Shown here piece after piece: positions 6,566 to 8,377 of a DNA stretch of 8,377 nt (the first letter of the stretch is position 1; every line of letters starts with the position of its first letter). Under the pieces are notes generated by a model. It ran no database searches. It was not told the origin of the DNA and was given only the letters and a program-made list of their open reading frames with translations. The stretch covers positions 1 to 8,377 of the forward strand of contig JAIBBE010000148.1 of assembly GCA_019694835.1 (NCBI GenBank), given 5' to 3'. Source of the DNA: Fimbriimonadaceae bacterium (GTDB lineage: Bacteria > Armatimonadota > Fimbriimonadia > Fimbriimonadales > Fimbriimonadaceae). The translations under genes and the position numbers were made by a program.

Positions 6566-8089
6566 TTATCCCTTGTCGTCGGCGCCTTCAAGGTCGAAGC
6601 GCCTGAGCCAGTTGGTCAGCGTCTGGTAGTGCGGGAAACCGAGCAGTTCGGCCGCCAGCTTCTTCCGGTTGCTGGCTTGCTGCATGGCGCGCTCGAGATA
6701 GTGGCGCGAGACCTCGTCGAGAAGCGTCTGTAAATCAAAGCCCTTGTGAAGCGGCCTGTCGAGGACGCCCTGACTGCGCGGCGTCATTTGCAGCAGCGCC
6801 TCGCGGACCTCCTCACCGGTGATCGTATCTCGGTCGGACCAAATCACCGAACGGACAAGTGCGTGGTATAGCTCCCGGATATTGCCGGGCCACGGATGCA
6901 CAAGAAGAAATTTTCTGGCCTCAGGAGAAAGTTTTTTGTGCTGCACCTCCGGCTCGAAACCCGCACCCGAGTTGAGTTGGTCGAGAAAGTGATCGATGAG
7001 CAGTTCGACGTCGCCATCACGCTCGCGCAAGGCGGGCAGATGAATGATGCCGACGGCGAGACGATGAAAGAGGTCTTCGCGAAACCGCCCAGCTGCGACA
7101 TCGACCTGCAGATCTCGATGGGTGGCCGCAATGATGCGGACATTGACTTCCATCGGCTTCGAGGCACCAACGGGGGTGACCTCCCTCTCCTGCAAGGCGC
7201 GCAGCAGACGCACCTGAGTATCGGATGGCAAATCACCAATCTCGTCGAGAAACAGGGTTCCGCCCTCTGCAGCCTTGAAGTGCCCCTCACGATCGCGGTC
7301 CGCACCCGTAAATGCGCCCCGTTTGTGGCCAAAAAGCTCGGAATTGGCAAGCTCGCGGGGGATGGCGCCACAGTTCACGGGGATGAACGGATGACCCGCC
7401 CTCTTGCTCGCGGCGTGGATGGCTTGGGCAAACAGCTCCTTGCCAGTACCGGTCTCGCCCAGCACAAGCACCGGCACATCGAAGGCCGCAATCCGCTTCG
7501 CGCGGTCCACCTGCTTCCGCATCGCTGGGCTGCGGTGAATGATCCGCGCAAACTCCGGCGCCCCAAGCTGCTCGCCCGCCAAGCGCTCGATGCGGTCCTC
7601 GCTGCGCTTGAGGTACTCAGGAAGAAAGTCGCTCGCGAGGTCGAAGTTGAAGTCGACCCGTTCGAGGCCTCGTTGGGCCGAAGTCTGGATCAGCCTCGCA
7701 GGGAAGCGCGTCTTGGCGAGCAGGATCCAGACCGCTATCATTGCGGGCGTCCCGGGGCTCAAGTGGAAGGTGGGCACCACCTCCGGCCTCGGAAGCCGAA
7801 CCAACTTGAGCTCGGCACTGACTTTCTCGTAGATCTCCGCGTAGTTGATCGGGCTGCTCAGGTCGATCTCGTACAGATCGACATCGGCGTATCCCGTCAG
7901 CGCCTCGAGCCAGTCACAGTAGGGCTTACTGCGCTCGAAGCCATAGTTGGTCAGCAGGAGCACACGATCGAACCGCTCATGTGCGAGCAGCGCTGAAGCG
8001 ATCGGACCAGGCCGCTCACGGTCATCAGCCTCCGCCGCTTGATGGTCCGCCGCCCCGATCCAGGCGAAGAGCCAGGATTCTTGCGTCAT
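6566..8089 (-). CDS. RtcR-like sigma-54 activator with CARF-like sensor domain
   Basis: The 507-residue bacterial enhancer-binding protein has three parts. Residues 1-170 resemble the CARF-type sensor of RtcR: a Rossmann-like start (SWLFAWIG), VLLLTNYG, and the ligand-pocket-like motif HLSPGTPAM (109-117). Residues 180-410 form the sigma-54 AAA+ domain with Walker A GETGTGKE (211-218), GAFTGA loop (258-263), Walker B TLFLDEIG (278-285), sensor I AATHRDL, arginine-finger segment FREDLFHRL and sensor II PGNIREL (401-407). Residues 455-500 form a Fis-type HTH. All catalytic features are intact. RtcR itself controls RNA repair genes (rtcBA); none are here, and the nearest sigma-54 promoter serves the DUF4258 gene, so its target is probably that operon. 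I prefer ATG 8089. The frame extends to GTG 8152, but those 21 residues cover the palindrome and are unlike family N-termini. No good Shine-Dalgarno precedes 8089. Confidence 0.9.
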   Translation of the reverse strand: MTQESWLFAWIGAADHQAAEADDRERPGPIASALLAHERFDRVLLLTNYGFERSKPYCDWLEALTGYADVDLYEIDLSSPINYAEIYEKVSAELKLVRLPRPEVVPTFHLSPGTPAMIAVWILLAKTRFPARLIQTSAQRGLERVDFNFDLASDFLPEYLKRSEDRIERLAGEQLGAPEFARIIHRSPAMRKQVDRAKRIAAFDVPVLVLGETGTGKELFAQAIHAASKRAGHPFIPVNCGAIPRELANSELFGHKRGAFTGADRDREGHFKAAEGGTLFLDEIGDLPSDTQVRLLRALQEREVTPVGASKPMEVNVRIIAATHRDLQVDVAAGRFREDLFHRLAVGIIHLPALRERDGDVELLIDHFLDQLNSGAGFEPEVQHKKLSPEARKFLLVHPWPGNIRELYHALVRSVIWSDRDTITGEEVREALLQMTPRSQGVLDRPLHKGFDLQTLLDEVSRHYLERAMQQASNRKKLAAELLGFPHYQTLTNWLRRFDLEGADDKG

Positions 8090-8128
8090 GGGGGCATGAT
8101 ACGGTGGCCGTGCTGCTGGAGGAAATAT

Positions 8129-8146
8129 TTTTCTCTCGAGAGAAAA
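8129..8146. promoter_or_regulatory. Perfect 18-bp palindrome, probable operator
   Basis: TTTTCTCTCGAGAGAAAA is exactly self-complementary, centred between 8137 and 8138, about 48 bases upstream of the activator ATG. This is where a promoter core or operator would lie. A TTGAGT that could serve as -35 on the minus strand flanks it (8152-8157). It probably binds a dimeric regulator, perhaps the activator itself. Confidence 0.6.
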
Positions 8147-8157
8147 TTTCACTCAAG

Positions 8158-8172
8158 CTCTCGCGACGAGAG
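8158..8172. repeat. Second inverted repeat sharing the CTCTCG half-site
   Basis: CTCTCG-CGA-CGAGAG lies 11 bases from the 18-bp palindrome and uses the same half-site with a 3-base spacer. Two adjacent related palindromes suggest cooperative binding in the activator's control region. Confidence 0.45.
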
Positions 8173-8377
8173 GGCGGACGACCTGTGATCGGCCTTGATG
8201 CGAAGCTTTCCATAAGGCCGAGAACTTGCCAAAGAGCAATAGTCGGGAACGTCAGCTGCACTTTGTTACCGGCCCTTCCATCCTAGATTGCCTGAAGGGC
8301 AGCAACGCATTGGAATTGTGAGTTCGCTGGCGAAGGAAACTGGCGTTTAGCCGCCCGGGGTTGCGACCAGCAGCAAC
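8173..8377. other. Right-edge region without recognisable gene
   Basis: About 200 bases remain to the window edge. Short open frames occur but none has protein-like sequence or a Shine-Dalgarno. The region may be the upstream spacer of the activator gene or the edge of an unrelated neighbour. Confidence 0.45.

Noticed and set aside
6896..7996. 366-codon plus-strand frame opposite the activator gene
   Set aside because: The minus strand encodes all sigma-54 AAA+ motifs here; the plus-strand product shows no domain or ribosome binding site.
8090..8152. N-terminal extension of the activator from GTG 8152
   Set aside because: The extra 21 residues mainly translate the palindrome, and the sensor domain begins at MTQESW; not fully excluded because 8089 lacks a good Shine-Dalgarno.
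8290..8377. Possible recombination or attachment site at the right edge
   Set aside because: GTTTAGCC-like bases are present but there is no paired inverse core site or repeat structure within the window.

Overview
The window is GC-rich and almost entirely coding on the minus strand. The codon use and the presence of a sigma-54 activator related to RtcR suggest a proteobacterium, probably beta or gamma. This is an inference from gene types and composition only; there is no rRNA or housekeeping marker to place it. I see no tRNA, rRNA, CRISPR array, transposase or integrase.

Reading in transcription order (right to left), the right part (6566-8089) encodes a bacterial enhancer-binding protein. 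It has an N-terminal CARF/RtcR-like sensor domain, a full sigma-54-activating AAA+ domain (with GAFTGA) and a Fis-type HTH. A perfect 18-bp palindrome sits just upstream of its start. Next comes about 570 bp without an intact gene (5996-6565). It holds a possible short frameshifted gene remnant, a cluster of CTCGC/GCGAG half-sites, a 10-bp direct repeat and a well-formed -24/-12 sigma-54 promoter. That promoter fires into a 108-residue DUF4258 (RelE-like fold) protein whose start is fixed by the promoter and a good Shine-Dalgarno.

After a 184-bp gap follow four tightly packed genes: a VWA-domain protein (TerY-like), a PP2C-type phosphatase, a Ser/Thr kinase with zinc ribbon and C-terminal beta-rich domain, and an SF1 UPF1/Dna2-like helicase. 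The helicase runs off the left edge at residue 844, after its GDxxQLP motif. Junctions are TGA|GTG (adjacent), ATGA (4-bp overlap) and a 6-bp gap, so the four are probably co-transcribed and translationally coupled.

VWA + PP2C + kinase is the signature of the 'TerY-P' phosphorylation triad described by Anantharaman, Iyer and Aravind, which recurs beside DNA-processing enzymes and in defence contexts. My reading is an inducible stress or antiphage cassette. A CARF-like sensor detects a nucleotide or RNA-end signal and opens the sigma-54 promoter. The kinase/phosphatase pair then sets the state of the VWA scaffold, which gates the helicase. The domain assignments are seen in the sequence; the control circuit and defence role are inference.
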